From positions 35,863 to 99,862 of the forward strand of contig NZ_JAOQAH010000090.1 of NCBI RefSeq assembly GCF_025963695.1: 64,000 nt of DNA, read 5' to 3'. Below the pieces are notes generated by a model. It saw only the letters and a program-made list of their open reading frames with translations, did not search any database and was not told where the DNA came from. This stretch comes from Segetibacter sp. (GTDB taxonomy: Bacteria > Bacteroidota > Bacteroidia > Chitinophagales > Chitinophagaceae). Position numbers and translations under genes: made by a program. Positions 1-9,038 of this stretch are shown one piece after another; position 1 is the first letter of the stretch; every line of letters begins with the position of its first letter.

Positions 1-357
1 GAAATTAGTAAGTAAGGCTTGCGGAGTAAGTGCATTGTCGGCCTCATCAACAGGCGTTACCGTAACTTCATTATTCCCATTATAGTTCCATGTTTTGTTA
101 CCATCGCTGAAAATCTCGGTAGCACCTTGTTTGATGTAGTACTTGTTTCCCTTAATGTAAATTTTACCTGCGGCATTGTTATTTACCCTGCCAGTACCGC
201 CTTTTGAAACCAGATTAAAGTTTGCGTTAATACCTTTAAGAGTTTTCAATTTGGCACTTACGGCGTCTAGAACCTTCTTGGCCTTCGGGTCATTTTGAGC
301 AGTCGCAGAACCTGCAATAAGACTTAAGGCAATTATTATATAATATATCTTCTTCAT
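1..357 (-). CDS. lolA: LolA-like outer-membrane lipoprotein carrier protein (3' end beyond the window)
   Basis: I translated the reverse strand from the ATG at 357; 119 codons are open to the window edge. The product starts with a Sec signal peptide (MKKIYYIIIALSLIAGSATAQ) and continues with 'AKKVLDAVSAKLKTLKGINA', then short beta-strand segments ending in a 'DGNKTWNYNGNNEVTVTPVD' stretch. This is the N-terminal half of LolA, a periplasmic chaperone that ferries lipoproteins to the outer membrane through a half-barrel. A full protein would be about 215 residues, so roughly half is missing. Its position just downstream of ftsK on the same strand is, from memory, a common Bacteroidota order. 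A hairpin at 562-590 lies between the two genes, so lolA may have its own promoter. Confidence 0.8.
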   Translation of the reverse strand, partial: MKKIYYIIIALSLIAGSATAQNDPKAKKVLDAVSAKLKTLKGINANFNLVSKGGTGRVNNNAAGKIYIKGNKYYIKQGATEIFSDGNKTWNYNGNNEVTVTPVDEADNALTPQALLTNF

Positions 358-524
358 AGATTTTTATTTTAAAATGCAATATTATTAGTTTGAGACATAG
401 GAGGTATTTAATTGTTTAAACCTCTTTTGTTAAAACGTGCTGAACGGGAGCATGCAAGAATAAGATGATTGAAGCTGGAAAATTGTTGAAATAAAAAAGT
501 ACGATGCAATATGGTTTGCTGATG

Positions 525-546
525 AAGTGATTGCGACGCAACAATG
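525..546 (+). repeat. short interspersed repeat, copy 1 (divergent)
   Basis: Matches the AAGTG...TGCGACGCAAC(G/A)ATG part of the 24-bp core seen in about ten places in this window, with one or two extra bases after AAGTG. It lies in the lolA-ftsK gap. A GTAC-like start may be displaced upstream, near 500. Confidence 0.55.
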
Positions 547-561
547 AGGCATTGAAAAACA

Positions 562-590
562 AAAGCCGGTAATTAAAAACTACCGGCTTT
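562..590 (-). terminator. intrinsic terminator downstream of ftsK
   Basis: A perfect 10-bp inverted repeat (AAAGCCGGTA / TACCGGCTTT) with a 9-nt loop. On the reverse strand it is followed by a T-rich run. It sits 41 nt past the ftsK stop and separates ftsK from lolA. Confidence 0.75.
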
Positions 591-630
591 ATTTTAGAAA
601 ATGGAATGAATGATTACTTAAACCAATAGG

Positions 631-3300
631 CTAACTTAAAAACCCTTCCAGGATTTCCTCCAGTTCCATTTCATTTTTTACCTGCACTTCACGGGCCTTG
701 CTTCCCTGGTTTGGACCAACAATGCCAGCCGCTTCCAACTGGTCCATTAAGCGCCCGGCGCGATTGTAACCCAGTTTCATCCGGCGTTGAATAAGAGATG
801 TACTTCCAATCTGGCTACTTACTATAAGACGGGCAGCATCTTCAAATAATGGATCGCGGCTGCCGCTGTCGAAGTCTTTACTCTCAAGCTCTTTTTCATC
901 AACATACTCGGGCAATAAAAAGGCCTGCGGATAGCCCCGTTGATCACCGATATAGTCTGTAATACTGTCAACTTCAGGGGTATCAACAAAAGCACATTGC
1001 AAACGGGTTATCTCCCCGTTAAAGCTGATTAGCATATCACCTTTACCAATTAACTGCTCGGCACCACCGGCATCTAAAATTGTCCGACTATCAATTTTGC
1101 TGGAAACTTTGAAGGCAATTCGGGCAGGGAAGTTTGCCTTAATAGTACCTGTTATAATATTTACCGACGGACGTTGTGTAGCAATGATGAGGTGAATACC
1201 AACAGCACGAGCCAACTGAGCAAGCCGGGCAATAGGCATCTCAACTTCTTTACCGGCTGTCATTATTAAATCAGCAAATTCGTCCACGACAAGGACAATA
1301 AATGGTAAGAACTGATGCCCTTTTTCCGGATTTAATCGACGGGCGACAAACTTATCATTGTACTCTTTTATGTTACGGCAACCGGCTTCCTTTAACAGGT
1401 CGTAGCGATTATCCATTTCGATACAAAGCGCGTTTAAAGTATGTACTACTTTTTTGGTATCGGTGATAATGCTGTCTTCTTCGCCCGGCAACCTTGCCAA
1501 AAAGTGTTTTTCGATCGATTTGTAAATGCTCAACTCAACCTTCTTGGGATCCACCAAAACAAACTTCAACTGGGACGGATGTTTTTTATACAACAGCGAA
1601 ACCAATATAGCGTTCAAACCAACAGACTTACCCTGTCCTGTAGCACCTGCCATTAATAAGTGAGGCATGGTAGCAAGGTCTACGATGAAGTTTTCATTAT
1701 CGATTTTCTTACCAATTGCAATTGGCAATGAATAGTTGTTATGCTGAAACTTTTCGGACGATAGTAAAGTTTTCATGCTTACAACCCGCTTTGTCACATT
1801 CGGCACTTCAATACCGATGGTACCTTTGCCGGGAATAGGGGCGATGATGCGGATACCCAAAGCTGCAAGGCTCAAAGCAATATCATCTTCCAGGTTTTTG
1901 ATACGACTGATACGAACACCTGGCGCAGGAACGATTTCATACAGCGTAACCGTGGGGCCAACCGTAGCAGCAATACGCTGAATAGCGATATCGTAGTTCT
2001 TTAAGGTGGCGATGATTTGGTTTTTGTTGTTTTCGAGCTCAATCGGATCATGCACAATCTTCTCACTGCCATGGGTCTCCAATAACTCAAGGGGCGGGTA
2101 CTTATAGTCCCGCAAGTCAAGCATGGGATCGTAAGGAGACAACTTAAGGTCTCTCTTCACAGGCTGAACTTCTTCGACTATGTCATCTTCAAAAACAGGA
2201 ACAGATTTTATCTCCATTTCCATGTCAAACTCATCAGGTTCTAAAGTTTTGAACGGGTGCTTTTTAACAACCTCATCCACCGGTATTTCTATTATAGGTT
2301 CAACTTCTTCATCTGGTTGAACTTCTTTTATTTCTAACTTAAACAAGTCGTTCACTTCAGCAAATTTCGCCTCCGGTTCTTTTTCCGATTCCTCCTCTTC
2401 CAACTCGTCCTCTTCCTTTTCAACCAGCCTCAGGTCATGGAGCGGATATTCAGACATAATATCTTCTTCCGGCATTAACACGACAACTCCCTTGCCTTCC
2501 TTTTTAAGTTTATTACTTGTGACAGCTACCTCTTTTTCAATGTATAGCCTTGCTTCATTATTATTGTCATCACCCTTATATTGTTTTAATATAAAAGACT
2601 CATCATTTGCAACCTCCGGTGTCCCAGGCTCAGACACAGCACTTACGCCTGCACCACCAGCAAACATGGGCAACTTTTTCTCAGGCCATTTAAACGTTGG
2701 ATTAAAGCGCCAGACAAAATAACTAAAGCCGGCAACAAGCAGCAACAGACCTGTACCTACTACTCCAATCCATTTAATGAGCCAATCGGTGATCAACTCT
2801 CCATACGCACCGCCATAGCTGAACTGACTGCTTCTAAAAAGAAAGGCAAGAGTAACACTTATGATTATTAAACCCGTAAAAACGTACCTCACATTCCGCT
2901 TAAGTGAAAACACTTTGCGGCCAAATAGAAGATTAATTCCGAGAACAAAAAAGAAGCTGCAAAAAAGAAACGATGCAACGCCAAAACCTTTATAAATAAA
3001 AGAATGGGCTACGTAAGCCCCCAGCACTCCAAGCAAATTATTTACATGTACATCCTCTGCACTAAAAATTTTAACTCCGCCAAATTTAAAAATAAGGGAC
3101 TGGTCATCCTGCCACGTGAAGGCATAAGATGCTAAGGCCACAAATAAAAATAGCGCAACCAAAAGACTAATTGTACCTGCAATTTTGTACGTACGTTCAT
3201 CTTTCACAATTTCTTTTACCGTCACATCTTCCTGCTTGTCGGGCGACAATATAGCAGGGTTAGGAGGTGGCGGACTCTTCTTCTTTATACGATTAGCCAT
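631..3300 (-). CDS. ftsK: DNA translocase FtsK/SpoIIIE
   Basis: FtsK is a septum-anchored, hexameric ATP-driven pump that moves chromosome DNA away from the closing septum and supports dimer resolution. The 889 residues show the full architecture. There are about four transmembrane segments near 41-60, 85-125, 137-156 and 177-197. A Glu/Asp-rich linker follows at about 280-390. The RecA-like motor has Walker A GATGQGKS at 552-559 (Lys558) and Walker B VVDEFADL around 671-678. The C-terminal winged-helix gamma domain ('RRMKLGYNRAGRLMDQLEAAGIVG') recognises polar DNA motifs. The ATG at 3300 gives a basic, proline-rich cytoplasmic tail before TM1. No frameshift or missing motif is seen. Confidence 0.97.
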   Translation of the reverse strand: MANRIKKKSPPPPNPAILSPDKQEDVTVKEIVKDERTYKIAGTISLLVALFLFVALASYAFTWQDDQSLIFKFGGVKIFSAEDVHVNNLLGVLGAYVAHSFIYKGFGVASFLFCSFFFVLGINLLFGRKVFSLKRNVRYVFTGLIIISVTLAFLFRSSQFSYGGAYGELITDWLIKWIGVVGTGLLLLVAGFSYFVWRFNPTFKWPEKKLPMFAGGAGVSAVSEPGTPEVANDESFILKQYKGDDNNNEARLYIEKEVAVTSNKLKKEGKGVVVLMPEEDIMSEYPLHDLRLVEKEEDELEEEESEKEPEAKFAEVNDLFKLEIKEVQPDEEVEPIIEIPVDEVVKKHPFKTLEPDEFDMEMEIKSVPVFEDDIVEEVQPVKRDLKLSPYDPMLDLRDYKYPPLELLETHGSEKIVHDPIELENNKNQIIATLKNYDIAIQRIAATVGPTVTLYEIVPAPGVRISRIKNLEDDIALSLAALGIRIIAPIPGKGTIGIEVPNVTKRVVSMKTLLSSEKFQHNNYSLPIAIGKKIDNENFIVDLATMPHLLMAGATGQGKSVGLNAILVSLLYKKHPSQLKFVLVDPKKVELSIYKSIEKHFLARLPGEEDSIITDTKKVVHTLNALCIEMDNRYDLLKEAGCRNIKEYNDKFVARRLNPEKGHQFLPFIVLVVDEFADLIMTAGKEVEMPIARLAQLARAVGIHLIIATQRPSVNIITGTIKANFPARIAFKVSSKIDSRTILDAGGAEQLIGKGDMLISFNGEITRLQCAFVDTPEVDSITDYIGDQRGYPQAFLLPEYVDEKELESKDFDSGSRDPLFEDAARLIVSSQIGSTSLIQRRMKLGYNRAGRLMDQLEAAGIVGPNQGSKAREVQVKNEMELEEILEGFLS

Positions 3301-3542
3301 GTGTTTACTATACTTAGTAAATATAAACGAAATTAGAGGTTTTGGTAGTGTTCAAAGCCGTTGCAGCACCTGTAACAACACTCTCGCCTCGCATTGTGAA
3401 TAAAAAACAAAAAGGGCAAATGTTACTCACACCATGCCCTCATTGAAACACCAATTACTTTAACTTATTGCTCTCTTAAAACGCCGCTTTGTATCACCAA
3501 CTGGTATGTGCTTTGAAAGATTAAGCAAAACAATAATAAAAG

Positions 3543-4058
3543 ATGAAGTACAATAAATATCTAAATAAATTTTTTCTACTATTCGTCGCTTCCCTTTTGT
3601 GTGTTCATCTGACACATGCCCAGAAATCTAAACAAGACAGAAAGGAAGAGAAGATGGCAATAATAGAAAGCCTGGTACAATCAAAGAATTTTGTGTTTGT
3701 TGCGCAGAACGCTTTGCCATCCACTGGACGTAATATTAACCTTACTACCACCTATGCAGTACGGCTGTCGAGCGATACAGTTGTTTCTGACCTGCCTTAT
3801 TTTGGTCGCGCTTTTGTTGCTCCAATGAACCCCTCTGAAGGAGGCATTCACTTTACATCAACTAAATTTACCTATACCACTAAGGAAAAGAAAAAAGGCG
3901 GATGGGAAATAACCATATTGCCAACGGATACCAGAGACGTCAGGCAAATGTTTTTGACAGTATCACAGCAAGGATACGCAACTCTACAAGTATTAAGTAA
4001 TAACAGGCAGAGCATTAGTTTTAACGGGTACATAACTTCCAGAAGCAAGGCCAGATAG
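3543..4058 (+). CDS. DUF4251 domain secreted protein
   Basis: 171 residues with a Sec signal peptide (MKYNKYLNKFFLLFVASLLCVHLTHAQ), then a lysine-rich linker and a small beta-rich domain. Sequence features such as 'LVQSKNFVFVAQNALPSTGRNINLTT', 'VVSDLPYFGRAF', 'IHFTSTKFTYT' and 'LTVSQQGYATLQVLSNNRQSISFNGYI' are those of the Bacteroidota family DUF4251. The function of that family is unknown; export to the periplasm or outer membrane is inferred from the signal peptide. The gene stands alone, facing parC across an inverted repeat. Confidence 0.85.
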   Translation: MKYNKYLNKFFLLFVASLLCVHLTHAQKSKQDRKEEKMAIIESLVQSKNFVFVAQNALPSTGRNINLTTTYAVRLSSDTVVSDLPYFGRAFVAPMNPSEGGIHFTSTKFTYTTKEKKKGGWEITILPTDTRDVRQMFLTVSQQGYATLQVLSNNRQSISFNGYITSRSKAR

Positions 4059-4121
4059 CTTAATGCGATCGGTGCTTGCTTTACATACATTTTAGTTGAC
4101 CGGCATTTGTTCTTTATAGTT

Positions 4122-4227
4122 CTTTTGTTGCGACGCTCCGTTCTGCCGCAAAATTTCAATGGGACTTTCATGGGGCTATCCAGTTCAACCGGGATAATAA
4201 AGTCAAAACGAAGCGTCGCAACAAAAG
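4122..4227. repeat. long-loop inverted repeat between convergent genes
   Basis: Perfect 16-bp arms (CTTTTGTTGCGACGCT at 4122-4137 and its reverse complement at 4212-4227) enclose about 74 nt. Pairing extends inward for roughly eight more positions with two mismatches. It fills the gap between the DUF4251 gene and parC, which converge, so it may end transcription from both sides. It could also be a non-autonomous mobile palindrome. The arm contains TTGCGACGC, which resembles but is not the same as the core of the scattered repeat. Confidence 0.7.
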
Positions 4228-4261
4228 CCTCATCTATCAACTGCTGCCGATAACAAAAGCA

Positions 4262-6772
4262 TTAAAATAACTTCGTTTGCATATCTCCTTCCCCGGCCTT
4301 AGTATCCCATTCCATTTCTACATCTTTTGAAAAATTAACAAGTTTATTGCCAATGGCCTTCCAACCCATTACCTCTAAAAATCCGGCAATTTGTATTTTC
4401 TGAGTCGAAGCTTGCGGACCTACCCCATTGTGCAGCAACAATACTGGTTCTTCATCTGAGGTAACAGCTTCAAGCCGATTTCCTTTACCTTCTTTAATAA
4501 ACAAAAATTTCGATCGCAACGAGGTGGTTTCAATTTTAAACCTCTTGATGTTGTATTGACCTTTTTCAGCATCCAGGTAAACCGCAGTTATTGCCTTTTC
4601 GGGATTGAATTTCTCAATCAGTAAAATTTTCTCTGGCTCGAACCTTTGAGTAAGTTCTGTATCCGTAATCTCGTAATTTCCATCATCATATATTACTAAT
4701 AACTTCTCTTCCTCAAATGTTCCCAGGTATTCACCCTTCTCTTCATTATTCAAACGGCCAAACTTACTGTCAAACCAAAGCTTTCTCCCTGTCAAAGTAC
4801 TTCTTCCAGCTTCCTTAAACTTAACCGTTTTTATGGGATGTTTGGTAACCTGGTTGCCCATGCTGCTGCGGCCTTTAATATCAAGTTCCTCGAAAGAAAA
4901 ATCGAACTCTTTTTTCTTTGCAGCACTATTTGGACTTAAAATAATTTTTACTGTTTCGGCCTCACCATTATGGTTAGCAGTAAAATAATGGACCCTGCTT
5001 TTTTCAGCGCCTTTTGTTAAGTCATATTCTTTATCGCGGGTAATACCGGTTACATTGAAACGCTTGGCGAAACTTACCCCGCTTCCTGCATCAAAATAAA
5101 TAACGTTGTAGGTAGTACGCTCGTCATTTTTTTGAAATACTGCCGCATGAATAATGTCTTTACCAATAAACACCTTGTCCGAAACCCTTACCACCTTCAT
5201 TTTACCAGCTTTGGTAAAAACAATGATGTCGTCTAACTCGCTACACTCTGCTATCAACTCATCTTTCTTTAGTCCCAGGCCTACAAATCCTTCAGCCCTG
5301 TTCATGTACACTTTTGTGTTTGCGATAGCTACAGAACGTGCCGTAATCACATCAAACTGTTTAATCTCCGTTTTTCGTTCCCTGCCTTTTCCATATTTCT
5401 TTAATAACCCTTCGTAGTAAGAGACGGCATAATCAGTAAGATGCTCCAGGTTGTATTGCACCTGCTCAATCTCACCCTCTATACCTTTTATCTGTGCGTT
5501 CAGTTCATCTATATCTAACCTGTAAATGCGGCGTACCGGTTTTTCTGTCAATTTCAGTACATCTTCACGTGTTACATTTCTTCGCAGTTTTATAGCATAA
5601 GGAACAAATGCTTTTTCAATTGCAGTTAATACTTTCTCCCACGTCTCATGCTTTTTTTCTAATTCCTTATAAATTTTTTCTTCGAAGAATATTTTTTCAA
5701 GTGAAGTATAATGCCATTTCTCCTGCAACTCACCCAGCTTTATCTGAAGCTCTTTTTGAAGCAAGATTTTTGTATTGTCGGCCGAAATTTTCAGCAGATC
5801 CTGAACATTTAAAAACTGTGGCTTCTGCTTAACTATTACACATGCGTTAGGGGAAATACTCACTTCACAATCGGTAAAAGCATACAATGCATCAATCGTA
5901 ATATCGGGTGAAATACCGGCAGCAAGGTCAATAATAATTTCTACAGCTGCTGCAGTAGCATCTGTCACTTTTCTAATCTTGATTTTACCTGCTTCATTAG
6001 CTTTTACAATACTATCGCACAAAGTAGAAACAGTAACTCCATAAGGGACATCACGAATAATCAGTGTTTTTTTATCCAGTTCGTCAATTTTGGCCCTAAC
6101 CCTTACTTTTCCTCCACGCTTACCTTCATTATAGTTAAACACATCTATCATCCCTCCTGTTTGAAAATCAGGATAGATGGTAAAGGTTTTTCCCCTTAAA
6201 TATTTTATTGATGCATCAATCAGCTCGCAAAAATTATGAGGCAAAATTTTAGTAGATAGGCCCACTGCAATACCATCTGCGCCTTGTGCCAGCAACATAG
6301 GAAACTTCATTGGTAACGTTACCGGCTCATTTTTTCTTCCATCGTAGCTTAGCTGCCATTCGGTGGTTTTATTGTTGAAAGCCACATCTAAAGCAAATTT
6401 GCTGAGCCTTGCTTCTATATATCGCGGCGCTGCCGCCGAGTCTCCGGTTCTAACATCACCCCAGTTACCCTGTGTTTCTATCAACAATTCCTTTTGCCCC
6501 ATGTTTACAAGTGCATCACCTATAGATGCATCACCATGAGGATGATACTGCATGCTCTGTCCAATAATGTTAGCTACTTTATTAAATCGCCCATCATCCA
6601 TTTCCTTCATTGCATGTAGAATGCGTCGTTGTACCGGCTTAAAACCATCTTCAATAGCCGGCACAGCTCTCTCAAGAATTACATAAGATGCGTAGTCGAG
6701 GAACCAGTTTTTATACTGTCCCGTTACACCACTTTCGTTGTTAGTTAATTCGTTTGCTGTTTCTGTAGTCAT
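4262..6772 (-). CDS. parC: DNA topoisomerase IV subunit A (ParC)
   Basis: Type IIA topoisomerase breakage-rejoining subunit that decatenates daughter chromosomes together with ParE. The N-terminus carries the winged-helix/tower signature 'ERAVPAIEDGFKPVQRRILHAM' and the active-site pair Arg117-Tyr118 in 'AAPRYIEARLSK'. The C-terminal part has beta-pinwheel blades. The GyrA box (QRRGGKG) is absent; only 'KGRSSMGNQV' is seen at the comparable place, which favours topoisomerase IV over gyrase. Length (836 aa) fits Bacteroidota ParC. The parE partner is about 3.5 kb upstream on the same strand, beyond three unrelated genes and a toxin-antitoxin relic, so the two are not cotranscribed in a simple way. 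Confidence 0.93.
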   Translation of the reverse strand: MTTETANELTNNESGVTGQYKNWFLDYASYVILERAVPAIEDGFKPVQRRILHAMKEMDDGRFNKVANIIGQSMQYHPHGDASIGDALVNMGQKELLIETQGNWGDVRTGDSAAAPRYIEARLSKFALDVAFNNKTTEWQLSYDGRKNEPVTLPMKFPMLLAQGADGIAVGLSTKILPHNFCELIDASIKYLRGKTFTIYPDFQTGGMIDVFNYNEGKRGGKVRVRAKIDELDKKTLIIRDVPYGVTVSTLCDSIVKANEAGKIKIRKVTDATAAAVEIIIDLAAGISPDITIDALYAFTDCEVSISPNACVIVKQKPQFLNVQDLLKISADNTKILLQKELQIKLGELQEKWHYTSLEKIFFEEKIYKELEKKHETWEKVLTAIEKAFVPYAIKLRRNVTREDVLKLTEKPVRRIYRLDIDELNAQIKGIEGEIEQVQYNLEHLTDYAVSYYEGLLKKYGKGRERKTEIKQFDVITARSVAIANTKVYMNRAEGFVGLGLKKDELIAECSELDDIIVFTKAGKMKVVRVSDKVFIGKDIIHAAVFQKNDERTTYNVIYFDAGSGVSFAKRFNVTGITRDKEYDLTKGAEKSRVHYFTANHNGEAETVKIILSPNSAAKKKEFDFSFEELDIKGRSSMGNQVTKHPIKTVKFKEAGRSTLTGRKLWFDSKFGRLNNEEKGEYLGTFEEEKLLVIYDDGNYEITDTELTQRFEPEKILLIEKFNPEKAITAVYLDAEKGQYNIKRFKIETTSLRSKFLFIKEGKGNRLEAVTSDEEPVLLLHNGVGPQASTQKIQIAGFLEVMGWKAIGNKLVNFSKDVEMEWDTKAGEGDMQTKLF

Positions 6773-6830
6773 TTATATTTATAGTCGAATTATTTATTCT
6801 GAAGCCAACAGTTGTATTTTATTCAGCCCT

Positions 6831-6851
6831 GGTTGTGTCACTCACTTGTAC
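6831..6851 (-). repeat. short interspersed repeat, copy 2 (CpG-depleted form)
   Basis: GGTTGTGTCACTCACTTGTAC is the reverse complement of the GTACAAGTGAGTGACACAAC form of the core, followed by CTTTCTATG where other copies have CTTTTTG. It lies 60-80 nt upstream of parC. Confidence 0.65.
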
Positions 6852-6919
6852 TTTCTATGTTTATGGAACAGTTCCGGTAAATAACTACTCAAATCTTTCA
6901 ATTCTCCCATGTAGTTGAA

Positions 6920-7245
6920 CTACCCATCTAAACCCGACGATATAGATTCAGGAAGGTTAATATAACGAGGAACTTCAGTAGTTATAACATCCCAAACAAT
7001 ATCATGGCTAATTCCAAAAATAGTGATGGATCAAACGATTTCTAAAATCGGTCAACGTTCTCCATTCAATCGGCTTACATGATAGCTTAAAATCTTCGCT
7101 ACTGTAATCAGACGCTTCACCACATACTTAAAAATTTCCAACCCAACTATCACTACCAAAAAGTGCCAAACTCTTTATGCCATAGCTTGTGTGAATGCGG
7201 TTTTATCTCCTTCAAAAGATTTACAACTTCTTGTTTTTTCTTTTT
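6920..7245 (-). pseudogene. relic of an MntA-HepT toxin-antitoxin pair
   Basis: Read on the reverse strand, the segment starts like a minimal nucleotidyltransferase antitoxin ('QEVVNLLKEIKPHSHK', then after a frameshift 'YGIKSLALFGSDSWVGNF' and a stop). It then runs into the C-terminal half of a HepT HEPN toxin: 'GEASDYSSEDFKLSCKPIEW', 'RTLTDFRNRLIHHYF', then after one extra T in a T-run near 7016 'GISHDIVWDVITTEVPRYI' and a stop at 6920. RNRLIHHY fits the HepT Rx4HxY active-site motif. The antitoxin C-terminus and toxin N-terminus are missing, as if an internal deletion joined them. With two frameshifts and a stop it cannot make either protein. Family assignment is by motif from memory. Confidence 0.7.
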
Positions 7246-7278
7246 AAAAATACAGTCTGTCGGTTTAGTTGCCGCTAA

Positions 7279-7674
7279 CTAAAGTTGTTCTACTTCATAC
7301 AATTCCAACGGCTGGCTATTAGGATCGTAGAAAAAGGTAAACTTTTTACCGGTTATTTCATCAATTCTCACATCCTGCACTTCTACATTTTTGCTTCGCA
7401 AAAATACTATCCATTGCGCTACATCGTCTACCGCAAAAGCCAGGTGTCTCAATCCCTTTGATTCAGGAAAGCTGTTTCTTTCTTTGTAGTCAGGAAACGA
7501 AAAAAGTTCTATGCAATAAATGCTATTAATGGCAAGGTCAAGTTTGTAGCTGTCGCGTTCCTCGCGATACGTTTCATTGAGAACATTGAAACCAAGAATT
7601 TCAGTGTAAAACTTTTTGCTTTCTTCGTAACGGTCGGTTAGAATAGCTATATGATGGATGCCCGTAATCTGCAT
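7279..7674 (-). CDS. VOC (glyoxalase-fold) protein, YaeR-like
   Basis: 131 residues with two beta-alpha-beta-beta-beta modules. It begins 'MQITGIHHIAILTDRYEESKKFYTEILGF' and ends 'FYDPNSQPLELYEVEQL', which is typical of the YaeR/glyoxalase-I-like metalloprotein group. Likely metal ligands are His7 or His8, the Glu in 'IYCIELFSFP', His in 'GLRHLAFAVDD' and the terminal Glu in 'PLELYE'. The substrate is unknown. Its ATG shares an A with the stop of the serine hydrolase gene upstream (TAATG), so translation is probably coupled. It is the last gene of a three-gene operon. Confidence 0.88.
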   Translation of the reverse strand: MQITGIHHIAILTDRYEESKKFYTEILGFNVLNETYREERDSYKLDLAINSIYCIELFSFPDYKERNSFPESKGLRHLAFAVDDVAQWIVFLRSKNVEVQDVRIDEITGKKFTFFYDPNSQPLELYEVEQL

Positions 7675-9011
7675 TATTTCACTTTTTTTCCCGGAATATC
7701 TTGTCCATTCTGATGCAGTATTAAACTTTCTACTTCTCCTTTTCCATTTTTCACAAACTCAACCCGTGCGTCTACCACTTTATAAAAAAATTCATTTTCC
7801 GTTTTAGCAAATAAATCAAACTGTGATTGTCCTGTTGCCTGGGCTTTCAATCTACCGCCTACCTGTACAATAGTTATCTTAAAAGTCGGTGCTAGTTCGT
7901 ATTCTCCAACAAACTTGTTTAAAGTAAGGGTATCTACCATCACCTCTTTTGGTTCCTCCGCAAGTTTATAGGGCTGATTGTATAAAACAGCTAAAAGGTC
8001 GCGCTCGGTGGTGGATAAGTGGTATGGCTTATTAGAAAGTATTACTACGCTTACTTTGTCTTCGGGCACGTAAGCGAGATCAGAAACAAATCCATAAATA
8101 CCGCCGCCATGGCTAATCAGTCTTTTTCCGTAAAGGCTGTCCGCCATGAACCCAAAACCATATTTCTGTTTATAAGGCTTATAAGCTTTTTCCAAGTTCA
8201 CAAGGGGAAGTAGTTTACCTGAGTTTAATGCTATATTCCAATTATACAAATCGCGCACGGTTGAGTAAATAGCGCCGGCAGAAAAAGCTACTGTGGAATC
8301 TACAATAGGCGCCGGAGTTTTTACTTGTTCACTTAACGCCAGATAGCCGACGGATTTAACAGGTGAGGCCAGATGTGTGAAGTCAAAACCAGAGTGTGAC
8401 ATTCCAGCAGGTTCAAATAAATATTTTCTAACAACACTTTCGTATGGTTGACCAGTTACTTTTTCTATCAGGTATCCCAAAATGAGATAGCCGGAATTGC
8501 TATAATTAAATTTCGACCCTGGTTCAAAACTTAGCGGTTTGTCTTTAATCATACTCCAAAAAGAAGTCTGCCCTAAACTTTCCGTTGCATGATTTTGCAT
8601 AAAATCGACGTTCTGGGTATAATTATAAATGCCGGAAACATGGTTCAATAAGTTTTCGATTGTTATTCTATTCGCATACTGGTATTGAGGAAAGAACTTG
8701 CTTAATGTATCCTTTAAAGAAAGTTTTCCCTCCAACTCGAGCTGCTGAATAATGGTAGCAGTAAATTGTTTTGTAACGGAGCCAATCTGAAAGACAGAAT
8801 TTTCATCATGAGTAATTCCAGCCTGGGCGTTTCTGAGACCATATCCTTTTTCAAGTAATATATTACCATCTTTTGCTACTAAAACAGCTCCGTTAAACCC
8901 AGCATATTTTGTTAGTGCCTGCATGTATGAGTCAAGCTTTTCTTGTATAGCCTGACCGAAAGCATTGTTCAAAAAGAAGACTGTGATAACAATTAAGAAT
9001 ACCTTTTTCAT
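7674..9011 (-). CDS. serine hydrolase, beta-lactamase/PBP-like (class C fold), secreted
   Basis: The three active-site motifs of this superfamily are visible: Ser-x-x-Lys (IGSVTKQF, Ser78-Lys81), Tyr-x-Asn (NYSNSGY) and His-Gly-Gly (SHGGGIYGF) in place of KTG. A C-terminal beta-rich domain of about 100 residues follows ('VGEYELAPTFKITIVQVGGRLKAQATGQSQF'), as in DUF3471-type members. I chose the ATG at 9011, which gives the signal peptide MKKVFLIVITVFFLNNAFGQ; an in-frame ATG at 9032 adds seven residues. The family includes esterases, D-amino-acid peptidases and PBP4*-like proteins, so the substrate cannot be assigned. It sits between DUF1835 and VOC genes in one operon. Confidence 0.88.
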   Translation of the reverse strand: MKKVFLIVITVFFLNNAFGQAIQEKLDSYMQALTKYAGFNGAVLVAKDGNILLEKGYGLRNAQAGITHDENSVFQIGSVTKQFTATIIQQLELEGKLSLKDTLSKFFPQYQYANRITIENLLNHVSGIYNYTQNVDFMQNHATESLGQTSFWSMIKDKPLSFEPGSKFNYSNSGYLILGYLIEKVTGQPYESVVRKYLFEPAGMSHSGFDFTHLASPVKSVGYLALSEQVKTPAPIVDSTVAFSAGAIYSTVRDLYNWNIALNSGKLLPLVNLEKAYKPYKQKYGFGFMADSLYGKRLISHGGGIYGFVSDLAYVPEDKVSVVILSNKPYHLSTTERDLLAVLYNQPYKLAEEPKEVMVDTLTLNKFVGEYELAPTFKITIVQVGGRLKAQATGQSQFDLFAKTENEFFYKVVDARVEFVKNGKGEVESLILHQNGQDIPGKKVK

Positions 9012-9038
9012 AATCCCTATGTTTAGTTTCAATCCCTG

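Noticed and set aside
4122..4227. Insertion sequence
   Set aside because: The space between the arms (74 nt) is too short for a transposase, and no target duplication was seen.
3872..4240. 122-codon ORF over the DUF4251 gene and the inverted repeat
   Set aside because: It runs antisense through a well-supported gene and across a palindromic gap; the codons are shadows.
4262..6772. Calling the subunit A gene gyrA
   Set aside because: No GyrA box was found, and the partner B subunit has ParE-type N-terminal motifs, so topoisomerase IV is preferred.
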